This document shows, piece after piece, positions 43,993 to 52,092 of a DNA stretch of 64,000 nucleotides; the first letter of the stretch is position 1; each line of letters opens with the position of its first letter. Where the stretch lies: contig NZ_CP016172.1 of the NCBI RefSeq assembly GCF_001676725.1, positions 1,426,001 to 1,490,000 of the forward strand, written 5' to 3'. The notes beneath the pieces were generated by a model. The model worked only from the letters and a program-made list of their open reading frames with translations, did no database searches and was not told the origin of the DNA. The translations under genes and the position numbers were made by a program. The DNA is from Bordetella flabilis. GTDB taxonomy: Bacteria; Pseudomonadota; Gammaproteobacteria; Burkholderiales; Burkholderiaceae_B.

Positions 43993-44586
43993 ATGGACAA
44001 CAGAGAAGACCTATCCGCGCGTAGCCATACGTCCAGCGAACTTATCGGCAGCGACATTGGCTCGAAGCCTTTCATCATCTACACGGACGGCGGGTGCGAT
44101 CCTAACCCGGGCATCGGGGGATGGGGCTGGCATCGAGACGATGGCGCCTCAGGCCATGGTGGTCAAGCGCAGACAACGAATAACCGAATGGAGCTCACCG
44201 CGATTCTAGAAGCACTGAAGAGCTTGCCGACCGGCGCTATGGCAGTCATCTATAGCGATTCGCAGTACAGCGTGAAAGGGCTGACGGTATGGTCAAAAGG
44301 CTGGGCAGCAAAGAATTGGATGAAAAAGGGCTCCCCCATGCTAAATCGAGATCTATGGGTCGCGCTCGAGGAGCAAAAGCAGCGAGTTTTCGCCAATTTC
44401 AAATGGGTGCGAGGCCATAACGGCGATCCAGGAAACGAGCGAGCTGACCGTTTGGCGGCAATAGGACGGCGGGCAGGATTCGAGCGCACTGGTCGTCATG
44501 CCCTCGATCCGCGCGCCTACGGGACGACACACACGTTATCTCACACCATCAGCGACGTCGCTGCAGCCAATCTTTCAACGACTTGA
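43993..44586 (+). CDS. rnhA: Phage-encoded ribonuclease HI
   Basis: 197 residues. The RNase H domain spans about 25-160 with all catalytic acids: Asp32 (YTDGGCDPNPG), Glu67 (NNRMELTAILEAL), Asp89 (YSDSQYSVKG), His142 and Asp152 (GHNGDPGNERAD). It removes RNA from RNA-DNA hybrids, probably in phage replication. It carries N- and C-terminal extensions of ~24 and ~35 residues relative to E. coli RnhA (155). ATG 43993 has AAAGGA upstream. The 3' end overlaps the convergent BrnA-like gene by 38 bp. Confidence 0.94.
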   Translation: MDNREDLSARSHTSSELIGSDIGSKPFIIYTDGGCDPNPGIGGWGWHRDDGASGHGGQAQTTNNRMELTAILEALKSLPTGAMAVIYSDSQYSVKGLTVWSKGWAAKNWMKKGSPMLNRDLWVALEEQKQRVFANFKWVRGHNGDPGNERADRLAAIGRRAGFERTGRHALDPRAYGTTHTLSHTISDVAAANLSTT

Positions 44587-44749
44587 TCTCGCGCGTTTGC
44601 GCCACGCCTCTGTTCTTGCGCACGCCAATGGACTGCAATTTGCGTCGCAGGCTTTCGGGCAACTGGTCGAACGTTAGTGCCCTTTCAAAGGTTTCTTCCG
44701 TCCATTCCGGATTGTCAGCGTCGGGCGCGCTATCAAATTTTCTGCCCAT
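44549..44749 (-). CDS. Small BrnA-like (DUF4415-like) orphan protein
   Basis: 66 residues. The N-terminal half (DSAPDADNPEWTEETFERA) strongly resembles the start of BrnA-type antitoxins, but the C-terminal half is basic (RRKLQSIGVRKNRGVA, KSLKDWLQRRR) and shows no ribbon-helix-helix pattern. It lies 45 bp downstream of brnA on the same strand. A second antitoxin-like protein or a decayed duplicate are both possible. Confidence 0.55.
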   Translation of the reverse strand: MGRKFDSAPDADNPEWTEETFERALTFDQLPESLRRKLQSIGVRKNRGVAQTREIKSLKDWLQRRR

Positions 44750-44794
44750 ACGTTTCCGCCGGTACATTCGTACCTGGGTTTAAGCAATGGCGTG

Positions 44795-45097
44795 TCACGC
44801 CGGCGTGTGCGTCTTCAGCCAGTCCTTAAGCGCATTGTCGATGCGCGAATGCCAGCCGTCGCCAGTGGCCCGGAACGTGTCCACAACATCGGGCGACAGG
44901 CGCATGGTCACGACGCGCTTTGTCGGCGCCTTCTGCGGCCCGCGTCGGCGCACTGGTGGCGTCTTGTCGAAAAAGGCGTTAACCGCCGCGTCGTCGTTTG
45001 GATCATACGGGTCCGTCGTGCGGTCATGCGCAATGGGCGCATCGGCCGCCGCTTCGGCCTTGACCCGTTCCCAATCAGTTTTTCCGTGCTTCTTCAT
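44795..45097 (-). CDS. brnA: BrnA-type antitoxin
   Basis: 100 residues. A polar N-terminal toxin-binding part is followed by a ribbon-helix-helix DNA-binding domain (KRVVTMRLSPDVVDTFRATG, then WHSRIDNALKDWL). BrnA neutralises BrnT and represses their promoter. The ATG lies 23 bp inside the end of brnT, the usual toxin-first overlap of this family. Palindromic direct repeats upstream of brnT are its likely operators. Confidence 0.88.
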   Translation of the reverse strand: MKKHGKTDWERVKAEAAADAPIAHDRTTDPYDPNDDAAVNAFFDKTPPVRRRGPQKAPTKRVVTMRLSPDVVDTFRATGDGWHSRIDNALKDWLKTHTPA

Positions 45098-45359
45098 AGC
45101 GCTTTCGCTCCGTTTTCGAGGCGCGGCGCATCGAGATTGCACGCACCGCATTGCCGCGAACTACATAGACCAGAACCAGAACAACCCCAGCAACCTCAAC
45201 CATCGCAATGTCCATGAACCGGTCTTCCAGACTGTCGGCCCGATTGGTCGGCCATGTCACTTTGCCCGGGTTCTCGTAGACCAGCATAGCGTCAGCCAGA
45301 GAGATGCCGTGTTTGGCGATGTTGCGGGCGTCTTTGGCCGGGTCGAATTCGAGTTCCAT
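45075..45359 (-). CDS. brnT: BrnT-type toxin (RelE-like ribonuclease)
   Basis: 94 residues. The typical family start MELEFDPAKDARNIAKHGIS is followed by strands (DRFMDIAMVEVAGVVLVLVYV) and the C-terminal RAISMRRASKTERKRYE, where Arg residues serve catalysis in BrnT. BrnT cleaves RNA and halts translation. ATG 45359 is chosen because the family begins there; the frame to 45425 reads through the operator repeats and is rejected. Confidence 0.9.
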   Translation of the reverse strand: MELEFDPAKDARNIAKHGISLADAMLVYENPGKVTWPTNRADSLEDRFMDIAMVEVAGVVLVLVYVVRGNAVRAISMRRASKTERKRYEEARKN

Positions 45360-45361
45360 GG

Positions 45362-45416
45362 AGCAAATCATATTGCGGATTTGTATCCACGTCAAGCAAA
45401 TCATATTGCGGATTTG
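45362..45416. promoter_or_regulatory. Duplicated operator between brnT and nuclease gene
   Basis: A 22-bp sequence beginning AGCAAATCATATTGCGG occurs twice, at 45362-45383 and 45395-45416, with a 33-bp period (about three helical turns). Each copy contains the inverted repeat CAAATC-N8-GATTTG. It lies in the 71-bp gap between brnT and the divergent nuclease gene, so BrnA binding could control both. Confidence 0.7.
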
Positions 45417-45430
45417 ATGGGACAAACCCT

Positions 45431-45817
45431 ATGACGCGGCGGCGCAACGCTACCGCGCAGAAGCCGGCCGCCAAGGCGCTGCCGAGTCCGCTTGAGGAAT
45501 TGCTGGCGCTGCAAATCCGCGCCGCCAAGTTTGAGTCGCCCGTCCGTGAATACCGCTTCATGCCCGGCCGCCGCTGGCGCTTCGACTTCGCATGGCCAGC
45601 CGAGAAGCTTGCGGTCGAAATCGAGGGTGGCGTGTGGAACGGTGGCCGTCATACGCGCGGCGCCGGTTTCGTAAAGGACACCGAGAAATACAACGCCGCC
45701 ATGCTCGCCGGCTGGCGCGTTCTCCGATTCACCGGGAAAGACGTGAAGTCCGGGCGCGTCTTGAAGCTGCTGGGCGAATTGCTCCAGCCGCGCCCGTATT
45801 CGCCCGGGTACATCTGA
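45431..45817 (+). CDS. DUF559/VSR-like phage endonuclease
   Basis: 128 residues with a restriction-endonuclease-like core: WRFDFAWPAEKLAVEIEGGVW supplies Asp and Glu of a PD-(D/E)xK-type site, followed by the family pattern DTEKYNAAMLAGWRVLRFT (split about residue 85). Such nucleases are frequent in phage early regions, where they may resolve Holliday junctions or nick DNA. Its start is only 15 bp from the nearer operator repeat. The ribosome site is weak. Confidence 0.8.
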   Translation: MTRRRNATAQKPAAKALPSPLEELLALQIRAAKFESPVREYRFMPGRRWRFDFAWPAEKLAVEIEGGVWNGGRHTRGAGFVKDTEKYNAAMLAGWRVLRFTGKDVKSGRVLKLLGELLQPRPYSPGYI

Positions 45818-45838
45818 CCACACTACCCAGGAGCATCA

Positions 45839-46168
45839 ATGCCTCATCCCGACAACCAATCCTTTTCAAGACTGATCGGCCAAACGGAAGCGCCCAGCGG
45901 CGAGGTTTTCGAACACGTGGAGATTTTGCTTTATATCGCGGACTCCATCGCTGAAAGGGTCGAGCAGCTACGAGTACGGCTCGCCCCTGTTTCGCGCCCA
46001 ACTACCGAGTCCGCGAGCAGAAGCCAGCCGACGCAGCTTCCCGAAACGGAGGTGGCGCGCAAGATGTTCGAAGTCGGCGAGCGGTTGCGTAATACGCAGC
46101 TGGCTCTTCAAAAGATCGACCGCGCTTTGGAATTGCCGGGTGGTTCGCCTGCGCTCTCCTTCCTCTGA
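45839..46168 (+). CDS. Phage early protein, unknown
   Basis: 109 residues, with one helix near 25-50 (HVEILLYIADSIAERVEQLR) and another near 68-95. No domain is recognised. ATG 45839 has AGGAG upstream. It follows the nuclease gene after 21 bp and is probably in the same transcript. Confidence 0.6.
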   Translation: MPHPDNQSFSRLIGQTEAPSGEVFEHVEILLYIADSIAERVEQLRVRLAPVSRPTTESASRSQPTQLPETEVARKMFEVGERLRNTQLALQKIDRALELPGGSPALSFL

Positions 46169-46227
46169 TCGACATTGACCCATCGTCGCCGCGCCATGGT
46201 GGCGCGCGGCATTTCTAAGGAGCAACC

Positions 46228-46668
46228 ATGTACACCATCACACCCACCGTTGGCCGAATCGTTCACTTCTATCCGTCCGCACAGCAAAGCATGCTGGACA
46301 CAATCGAAAGCATCGTTGGCTTCGGCATGCACGGCCCTGGCCCGCTGGCTGCAATCATCGCTAAGGTCAACGCGCCGGATAACGTCAACCTGACGGTCTT
46401 TGACGCGAAGGGACAAACCCACGCATGTGAAAACGTTCCGCTCTGGGATGGCAATAGCACGCCGCCCGCCGCGGGAACCGAGTACGCGCGATGGATGGAC
46501 TATCAGCTTGGGCAGGCAGCCATGTCTGCGCACGATGTCGAAGTTGCGGCACTTCAGCGTGCCACGCTCGCGCCCGCCGGACTCTTTGGCGGCATGACTG
46601 CGTCGGTATCCGTGGATGCCCACGTCATCAAGGCACAGCCCGAAGGGCAAGACCAGCCCACAACCTGA
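46228..46668 (+). CDS. Phage protein, unknown
   Basis: 146 residues starting MYTITPTVGRIVHFYP, a pattern I associate with short phage proteins of unknown role that contain a small beta domain. Strands appear through residue ~75 and a helical stretch follows (ARWMDYQLGQAAMSAHDVEV). ATG 46228 has AAGGAGC upstream. Its function is not known. Confidence 0.65.
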   Translation: MYTITPTVGRIVHFYPSAQQSMLDTIESIVGFGMHGPGPLAAIIAKVNAPDNVNLTVFDAKGQTHACENVPLWDGNSTPPAAGTEYARWMDYQLGQAAMSAHDVEVAALQRATLAPAGLFGGMTASVSVDAHVIKAQPEGQDQPTT

Positions 46669-46714
46669 TGACACAGGCCGGCGGCGCGCAGGCGCCCCGG
46701 CCATTGGAGGAACC

Positions 46715-47050
46715 ATGCAAGACGAACAGCAACCGTCCGGCCTTCTGGGCAACGAGGATATCGACGCCGCTATCCAGGGCATGACGTTCACCATGATCCC
46801 GGATACGCACGTCACCATTTGCACGCTCACGCTGCGCAATGGCTTTCACGTCACGGGGGAATGTTCCCCTGTCAGCCCATTGGGTTTCAACGTACACGCC
46901 GCGCGCACCATCGCGTACAGCAACGCACGGGAGAAGGTCTGGTTGTTGGAAGGATACCTACATGCATACCTACATGCCGAGCGTGCATCCGAAGCCGCAC
47001 CACGCGCAAACCCGGAAGGAACCGAGAATGGCGATAGTTGTCCCGATTGA
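46715..47050 (+). CDS. Gp49-family phage protein
   Basis: 111 residues. The core IDAAIQGMTFTMIPDTHVTIC followed by LRNGFHVTGECSPVS and AREKVWLLEGYLHAY matches the widespread Gp49-like family of phage proteins of unknown function. ATG 46715 has GGAGG upstream. The 3' end overlaps the next gene by 23 bp. Confidence 0.75.
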   Translation: MQDEQQPSGLLGNEDIDAAIQGMTFTMIPDTHVTICTLTLRNGFHVTGECSPVSPLGFNVHAARTIAYSNAREKVWLLEGYLHAYLHAERASEAAPRANPEGTENGDSCPD

Positions 47051-47357
47051 TCGGAATGCGCAGATAGTCGCCCGGCTGGCGGACGGATGCACGATCGCAC
47101 ACGTAGGGCAGCAATTCGGCCTGTCAGCCCCGGACGTGCGCCGCATCTTCATCGCGGAAGTCCACAAGGGCAACAAGCGGGCAGCGCACGCAGACGCAGC
47201 GAACTCCCCGTTTACGGACAAGGCAGGGGTCCGCATCAAGGAACTACTCAATCGTCACGCAATGGTGCTGCCCACCGCTGTCCGAGTCGCAGCCCTGCGC
47301 GCAGCAGAGGTATACCCTACGCTGTACGCAATACTGGGAATCGAGAAAGGGGCATAA
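47028..47357 (+). CDS. Phage HTH-like protein
   Basis: 109 residues. Residues ~10-40 (IVARLADGCTIAHVGQQFGLS) look like a homeodomain/transposase-type helix-turn-helix; the remainder is helical. ATG 47028 has GGAAGGA upstream. The place before the terminase-small-like gene suggests a regulator or a packaging helper; neither is shown. Confidence 0.6.
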   Translation: MAIVVPIDRNAQIVARLADGCTIAHVGQQFGLSAPDVRRIFIAEVHKGNKRAAHADAANSPFTDKAGVRIKELLNRHAMVLPTAVRVAALRAAEVYPTLYAILGIEKGA

Positions 47358-47359
47358 CG

Positions 47360-47845
47360 ATGGCGGGCAAACCGAAGTACCACGAGGACGTCGCAAAGCT
47401 GCGCGGACACCTGGACGAATGGATCGACATGCAATCCGAGGGATTACCCGCTCGTGTGATCGCGGAAAAGCTGGGCGTGTCGAAGTCTTCGCTCTGGAAA
47501 TTGGCGGAGGAAGATGCCGACATCGGAGCAGCGCTCTCGCGTGCGCGCACGCGGGCCGCATTCGCCCTGGTCGAGGAAGCATCGGACCTGATCGACGACG
47601 CGCCCCTGGTCGCCGAGGCGCTGCGCAAGGCCGACATGCAGGCCAAGGCGCGATTCTGGCGGGCTGAACGGCTGAACCGTGAGCAGTTCGGCCAGCGCGT
47701 CGAGGGCGGCGTAACCATCAACCTCAATGCCCTGCACCTGGATGCAGTACGCGCGCTGTCTGCGGGCCGTACAGGGGCATTGCCGGCCGCTCAGGCAGTG
47801 GAGATACCTGCGCTTCCTGCGCCTGCTGAACACGCTGGCGAGTAG
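47360..47845 (+). CDS. Terminase small subunit-like protein
   Basis: 161 residues. An HTH near 25-50 (GLPARVIAEKLGVSKSSLWKLA) is followed by helices and the stretch QAKARFWRAERLNREQFGQR, typical of small-terminase-like proteins of this type. It would recognise the packaging site. It is separated from the large terminase by an unknown gene and a serine recombinase gene, an unusual arrangement. Confidence 0.7.
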   Translation: MAGKPKYHEDVAKLRGHLDEWIDMQSEGLPARVIAEKLGVSKSSLWKLAEEDADIGAALSRARTRAAFALVEEASDLIDDAPLVAEALRKADMQAKARFWRAERLNREQFGQRVEGGVTINLNALHLDAVRALSAGRTGALPAAQAVEIPALPAPAEHAGE

Positions 47846-47992
47846 CGACGCGCAGCATTCAGGGCGGCATGATGTAAGCCTCTTAAAAGGGCTTTACAAA
47901 CCAAGGCACCAGCGCGCAGAATGCCCCATCACAACGATGCGAACGAGGGGCGGAGCAGGGCGCGGCGCGGCATTCGGTAGGCGCGCGGCCCA

Positions 47993-48014
47993 GGTGCGGC
48001 AACGTTGCCGGACC
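47993..48014. repeat. Palindrome (copy B)
   Basis: GGTGCGGCAACGTTGCCG at 47993-48010 equals copy A at 43613-43630; the palindrome continues to 48014 with one mismatch. It lies in the 265-bp gap 47846-48110 that otherwise holds no gene. Confidence 0.7.
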
Positions 48015-48110
48015 CCCCCGGGGTGGGCACCATGGCGGGGCAGTCCTATGGCCTCTCCCACACTCACGTTCCCGTCGATTCCCCCGAAAATTTTTTGAGG
48101 AAATTTCGAC

Positions 48111-48680
48111 GTGACGATTCCGCGCAAGGCTCACGCAGCGCAGTACCAGGGGAGCAATCACGACGAGGTCGACGCGGTTGCGCGCAAGGCCAAGCCTGCG
48201 GGATATTCCCCCTCGTTCAGCAGCATCCATACGACGCCAGATGGCATTTCGGTCCCACAGGGGCATTGGCTCGTGATCGATGACCAGGGCGGCGCCAACG
48301 TGTACCCGGACCATGTTTACCAAGCGCTGTATGGGACGGAATCCAATCCCTTCGGCAACATGAGCAAACAGGATGCCGAGCGCCTGGCGCGCATGCAGGA
48401 GGTCGAGTTGGGCGACAACGACAGACCGGCGGGTGCGCGAGAGGTCGGGACGCGTGAGCTGATAGACCAACTGCGGTATCACTTCCGGAAGGTCGGCGAG
48501 CTCATGCCGCTGTTGAACCCCGAGAAGATGAAAAGCACGGTCGTCATGGACGGTCAGGAAATGACGATGGCCGAGTGCGTCGGTATCGTGCAGTCCACGT
48601 TCGCGCGCACGATGGACTTTTTTGAAAAGGAAGCCCAGGCCAAGGGAAAAATCGGGCCCCGCAAAGGGGACCTGCACTGA
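48111..48680 (+). CDS. Phage protein, unknown
   Basis: 189 residues from GTG 48111, with TGAGGA upstream. The C-terminal third is helical (REVGTRELIDQLRYHFRKVGE, then AECVGIVQSTFARTMDFFEK). No domain is recognised. The stop overlaps the serine recombinase start (TGATG), so the two are translationally linked. Confidence 0.6.
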   Translation: MTIPRKAHAAQYQGSNHDEVDAVARKAKPAGYSPSFSSIHTTPDGISVPQGHWLVIDDQGGANVYPDHVYQALYGTESNPFGNMSKQDAERLARMQEVELGDNDRPAGAREVGTRELIDQLRYHFRKVGELMPLLNPEKMKSTVVMDGQEMTMAECVGIVQSTFARTMDFFEKEAQAKGKIGPRKGDLH

Positions 48681-49354
48681 TGGCCAGCTACGGATACACC
48701 CGCGTATCGACCGTCGACCAGGTCGACAACACCAGTCTGGACGAGCAGGAGCGGCGCATACGTGCAGTTGCGCTCTACCACGACGACGAACTGGCCGAGG
48801 TCATCGCCGATGCCGGCGTGTCGGGCGCCAAGCCTCTTGAGGACCGCCCGGGGGGCGCCAAGTTGCTCAAGCGGTTGAAGAAGGGCGACACGATCATCGT
48901 TGCGAAGCTCGATCGTGCATTCCGCGACGCGGCGGATGCCCTGGCCAAGTCGAAACTCTGGAAAGAGCAGGGCATCAAGCTCATCGTGGCCGACATGGGT
49001 ACGGAGCCCGTGACGGAGAACGGCATGGCGAAGTTCATGTTCACGATCCTCGCCGCGGTGGCCGAAATGGAGCGCGAGCGGATCCTTGAGCGGACCGCCG
49101 AGGGTCGGCGCGCGAAGAAAGCGAAGGGCGGCCACATCGGGGGCACGGCGCCGTTCGGCTTTCGCAAGGAGGGCGCCGGCCGTGACGCGGTGCTGGTGCC
49201 CGAGCCCAAAGAGCAGGCAGCCATCAAAACCATTCTCACCTCGAAGATGGAAGGCTACAGCCTGCGGGACATCGCGCAGATGGTACGCATCAAGCACGAC
49301 ATCGCCATTTCCCACGTCGCCGTCCAGCGCATCCTCGCGCAGCAGCCGGCGTAA
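48680..49354 (+). CDS. Serine recombinase (resolvase/invertase family)
   Basis: 224 residues. The catalytic domain (about 1-140) has nucleophile Ser10 (YGYTRVSTVDQ), the Arg-containing VAKLDRAFRDAADAL and LAAVAEMERERILERTAEG. A short C-terminal part has a recombinase-type linker and HTH-like sequence (YSLRDIAQMVRIKHDIAISH). The length fits DNA invertases and resolvases rather than large serine integrases. Its place between packaging genes, in a phage that already has a tyrosine integrase, is odd. Confidence 0.9.
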   Translation: MASYGYTRVSTVDQVDNTSLDEQERRIRAVALYHDDELAEVIADAGVSGAKPLEDRPGGAKLLKRLKKGDTIIVAKLDRAFRDAADALAKSKLWKEQGIKLIVADMGTEPVTENGMAKFMFTILAAVAEMERERILERTAEGRRAKKAKGGHIGGTAPFGFRKEGAGRDAVLVPEPKEQAAIKTILTSKMEGYSLRDIAQMVRIKHDIAISHVAVQRILAQQPA

Positions 49355-49406
49355 GCGTCCCTCCGCCCCGGCTTATCCACAGGGGAGCCCCCACAGAATC
49401 GGGGGC

Positions 49407-50813
49407 ATGAATCAACCCAATCCGTTTCTCGACTTCATCGCCACGTACCGCGATGACCCTGTCGGATTCGTGCGTGAAGTGCTGCACGTCGAGCCAGACG
49501 AATGGCAATGCACGGCGTTGGACGCGCTCACCAAGCACCGGAAAATCTCCATTCGTTCGGGCCATGGCGTCGGGAAGTCGACCTTCGCCGCCTGGGCGAT
49601 GCTCTGGTACTTCCTGACCCGGTACACGGTCAAGATTCCGGTGACGGCGCCGAGCAGCTCGCAGCTATACGACGCGCTTTTCGCCGAGCTGAAGCGGTGG
49701 ATTGCTGAATTGCCGCCGGCGCTGCAGGAGCTGGTAGACCCCCAGTCCGAGCGCATTGAACTCAAGGCCAGCCCGACCGAGGCATTTATCTCCGCCCGGA
49801 CGGCGCGCGCCGAGAAGCCTGAAGCGCTGCAGGGCGTGCATGCCGATTACGTCATGCTGGTGGCGGACGAGGCGTCCGGCGTACCCGAGGCGGTTTTCGA
49901 GGCGGCCATTGGATCGATGTCCGGTGATAACGCCATCACCATCCTGTTGGGAAACCCTACCCGCACAAGCGGGTACTTCTACGACACCCACAACAAGAAC
50001 CGGGCCCAGTGGTTCACCATGCGCGTGTCCTGCGAGGACAGCAAGCGCGTTTCCCGGGACTTTATCCGCGAGGTCGCGGAAACCTACGGCGAGGAATCCA
50101 ACGCGTACCGTGTGCGCGTCCTGGGCGAGTTCCCCCGATCCGACGACGACACCATCATCCCGCTGGCGCTCGTCGAGGACGCGATGTCGCGTGACATCCA
50201 GCCGGTCGCGACGGCGCCCATCGTGTGGGGCGTCGACGTGGCGCGTTTTGGCGACGATGCCTCGGCCTTGGCGAAGCGCCAGGCCAATGCCCTCATCGAG
50301 CCAGTGCGCAAGTGGACCAAGCTGGACACCATGCAGACCGCGGGCCTGGTGAAAGCCGAATGGGACGCCACGCCAGTAGAGCGGCGCCCGGTGGAAATCC
50401 TGGTCGACGTGATCGGCCTGGGCGCCGGTGTCGTCGATCGCCTGCGCGAGCTCGATTTGCCGGTGCGCGGCATCAATGTGTCCGAAGTGCCGTCGATTTC
50501 GGCGACATACCGCAACCTGCGGACGGAATTGTGGTTCAAGGCCAAGGCGTGGTTTGAGGCGCGGGATTGCGTCATGCCGAAGGACGAGGCGCTATGCGCG
50601 GATCTGGTGTCCGTGCGGTATCTCCCCCCGGATTCCGCCGGCAGGATCGCCGCGGAGTCGAAGGACCAGACCAAGAAGCGCCTCCGGCGATCCCCTGACC
50701 TGGGCGACGCATTCATTCTGACCTTTGCGAGCGACGCCGCGACGGCGTTACACGGCGGCGCCTACTCGACAAGCTGGAAAAAGCCCCTCCGGCGAAACTT
50801 ATCCACAGCCTAA
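49407..50813 (+). CDS. Large terminase subunit
   Basis: 468 residues. ATPase domain: Walker A SGHGVGKS at 51-58 and Walker B YVMLVADEAS. Nuclease domain: acidic residues in WGVDVARFGDD, EILVDVIGLGAGV and SPDLGDAFILTF. It translocates and cuts phage DNA at the portal. ATG 49407 follows a G run; an inverted repeat GCCCCC/GGGGGC (49387-49406) lies just upstream. Confidence 0.95.
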   Translation: MNQPNPFLDFIATYRDDPVGFVREVLHVEPDEWQCTALDALTKHRKISIRSGHGVGKSTFAAWAMLWYFLTRYTVKIPVTAPSSSQLYDALFAELKRWIAELPPALQELVDPQSERIELKASPTEAFISARTARAEKPEALQGVHADYVMLVADEASGVPEAVFEAAIGSMSGDNAITILLGNPTRTSGYFYDTHNKNRAQWFTMRVSCEDSKRVSRDFIREVAETYGEESNAYRVRVLGEFPRSDDDTIIPLALVEDAMSRDIQPVATAPIVWGVDVARFGDDASALAKRQANALIEPVRKWTKLDTMQTAGLVKAEWDATPVERRPVEILVDVIGLGAGVVDRLRELDLPVRGINVSEVPSISATYRNLRTELWFKAKAWFEARDCVMPKDEALCADLVSVRYLPPDSAGRIAAESKDQTKKRLRRSPDLGDAFILTFASDAATALHGGAYSTSWKKPLRRNLSTA

Positions 50814-50864
50814 GCCCATAGGATAGGACGCAACTTCCAAGATTTAGGAAAACAGGAGCTTGCG

Positions 50865-51281
50865 ATGGGCATTCAAGGCGATTTCTGCAACCAGGCGCAG
50901 CTCATGGGCCTGGATCCGGCGCAACTGAAGTCCTCGGAGCAGGGGCAAACGTGGAGCACGCTCCCAGGCAAGCCGGCGGTTGTCGCCGCGGGGGCCGATC
51001 AAGCGTCTGCCCGTGCCGCTATCGGGGCGGGCACGTCCAACCTGGCGCTCGGCACGACCGCCACGACCGCCTTGGCTGGAAACGGTACTGCAGCGGCGGC
51101 TACCAAGCTGGCGACCGCTCGCACCATCAACTCGGTGGCCTTCGACGGCACGGCCAATATCACCTTCGACGCGACCAAGATCCAAGCGCCGGCGTTTACG
51201 ACCGCTGGCGGGACCGCGATCGCCGCCGGCACCATCGCCGAGCAACTGACGGCAATCGGCGATATAGCCGACCCGGCGTAA
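50865..51281 (+). CDS. Fibre-like virion protein
   Basis: 138 residues, Ala/Thr/Gly-rich. The region LATARTINSVAFDGTANITF is a repeat unit common in phage tail or head fibre proteins. The N terminus (MGIQGDFCNQAQLMG) is different and may anchor it. Position between terminase and portal suggests a head-associated fibre. Confidence 0.55.
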   Translation: MGIQGDFCNQAQLMGLDPAQLKSSEQGQTWSTLPGKPAVVAAGADQASARAAIGAGTSNLALGTTATTALAGNGTAAAATKLATARTINSVAFDGTANITFDATKIQAPAFTTAGGTAIAAGTIAEQLTAIGDIADPA

Positions 51282-51290
51282 GGACCGGCC

Positions 51291-51824
51291 ATGCGCAAAC
51301 TCCTTGCCCTCGCGGTCCTGGCGTTGGCCGGTTGCTCGACCGTGCCGCCTCCTTTGAACGACGCTACGGTTGGGCCGGTCGTCACCGGGAAGCTGAAGGG
51401 GTCCGGCGACGTTACGGCGATCCCGTTCAGTGCCTACACCGCCGGCGATCCGGTCATCGCGACCGAGGCGTATGTGGACGGTCGCACGCCGCAGCACAAG
51501 CTGCAGCTCATCAACTCGACCGCGACGCTTCAGACGTTGACCGATGGCGACACGCTCGCGGTCATGACAGTTTCCACGATGAACGTGACGGTGCAATCCG
51601 CCTCCACGTACGGGTTGCGCGATGGAGACCGGTTCACGATTGCCGCCTACATGCCCACCGGCGGGACGGTCCCGGTCCTCTTCGCCGATGACGTAGTTGT
51701 GGCGGACCCATCCCAAACGGGCGGATACACGCGGACGAAGACCATCGTCATGACGCCGACGAGCGTTCGGCGATTCGTGTGGTCGCAGGCCGCGAACGTC
51801 TTCTACAGCTACACGATCAACTAG
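51291..51824 (+). CDS. Predicted phage-encoded lipoprotein
   Basis: 177 residues with a clear lipoprotein signal (MRKLLALAVLALAGCS, Cys15 lipidated). The mature part is beta-rich and polar. Phage lipoproteins often change the lysogen surface or block superinfection; a virion role is also possible because it lies within the head gene block, 9 bp after the fibre-like gene. Confidence 0.65.
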   Translation: MRKLLALAVLALAGCSTVPPPLNDATVGPVVTGKLKGSGDVTAIPFSAYTAGDPVIATEAYVDGRTPQHKLQLINSTATLQTLTDGDTLAVMTVSTMNVTVQSASTYGLRDGDRFTIAAYMPTGGTVPVLFADDVVVADPSQTGGYTRTKTIVMTPTSVRRFVWSQAANVFYSYTIN

Positions 51825-51839
51825 CGAGTGGAAATCCCC

Positions 51840-52064
51840 ATGGCCAAGTTGGAATTTGCTGGCGGTACTTCATACGTGTCCTGGGCGCGCCGGACCGTTT
51901 CTATCAACGAAGGCGGCCGGTTCTTCACCCTTTACTTGGACCTGCGCGGCATGTTTCGCGTGTGGGCGGGTCTGCAAAGCCCGGGCCATGCGTTTTGCCT
52001 GTTTTGGGGCGAGCAAGGGCGCCAGCGCGCCGAATCGCCTTCCACCAATCCGGGATCGAAGTAA
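51840..52064 (+). CDS. Small phage protein, unknown
   Basis: 74 residues, beta-rich at the start (KLEFAGGTSYVSWARRTVSI) with a hydrophobic middle (FFTLYLDLRGMFRVWAGL). No family is recognised. A GAGTGGA sequence precedes ATG 51840. Confidence 0.55.
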   Translation: MAKLEFAGGTSYVSWARRTVSINEGGRFFTLYLDLRGMFRVWAGLQSPGHAFCLFWGEQGRQRAESPSTNPGSK

Positions 52065-52092
52065 CCCCGGTTCATCGTTCTCGGAGATTCAC

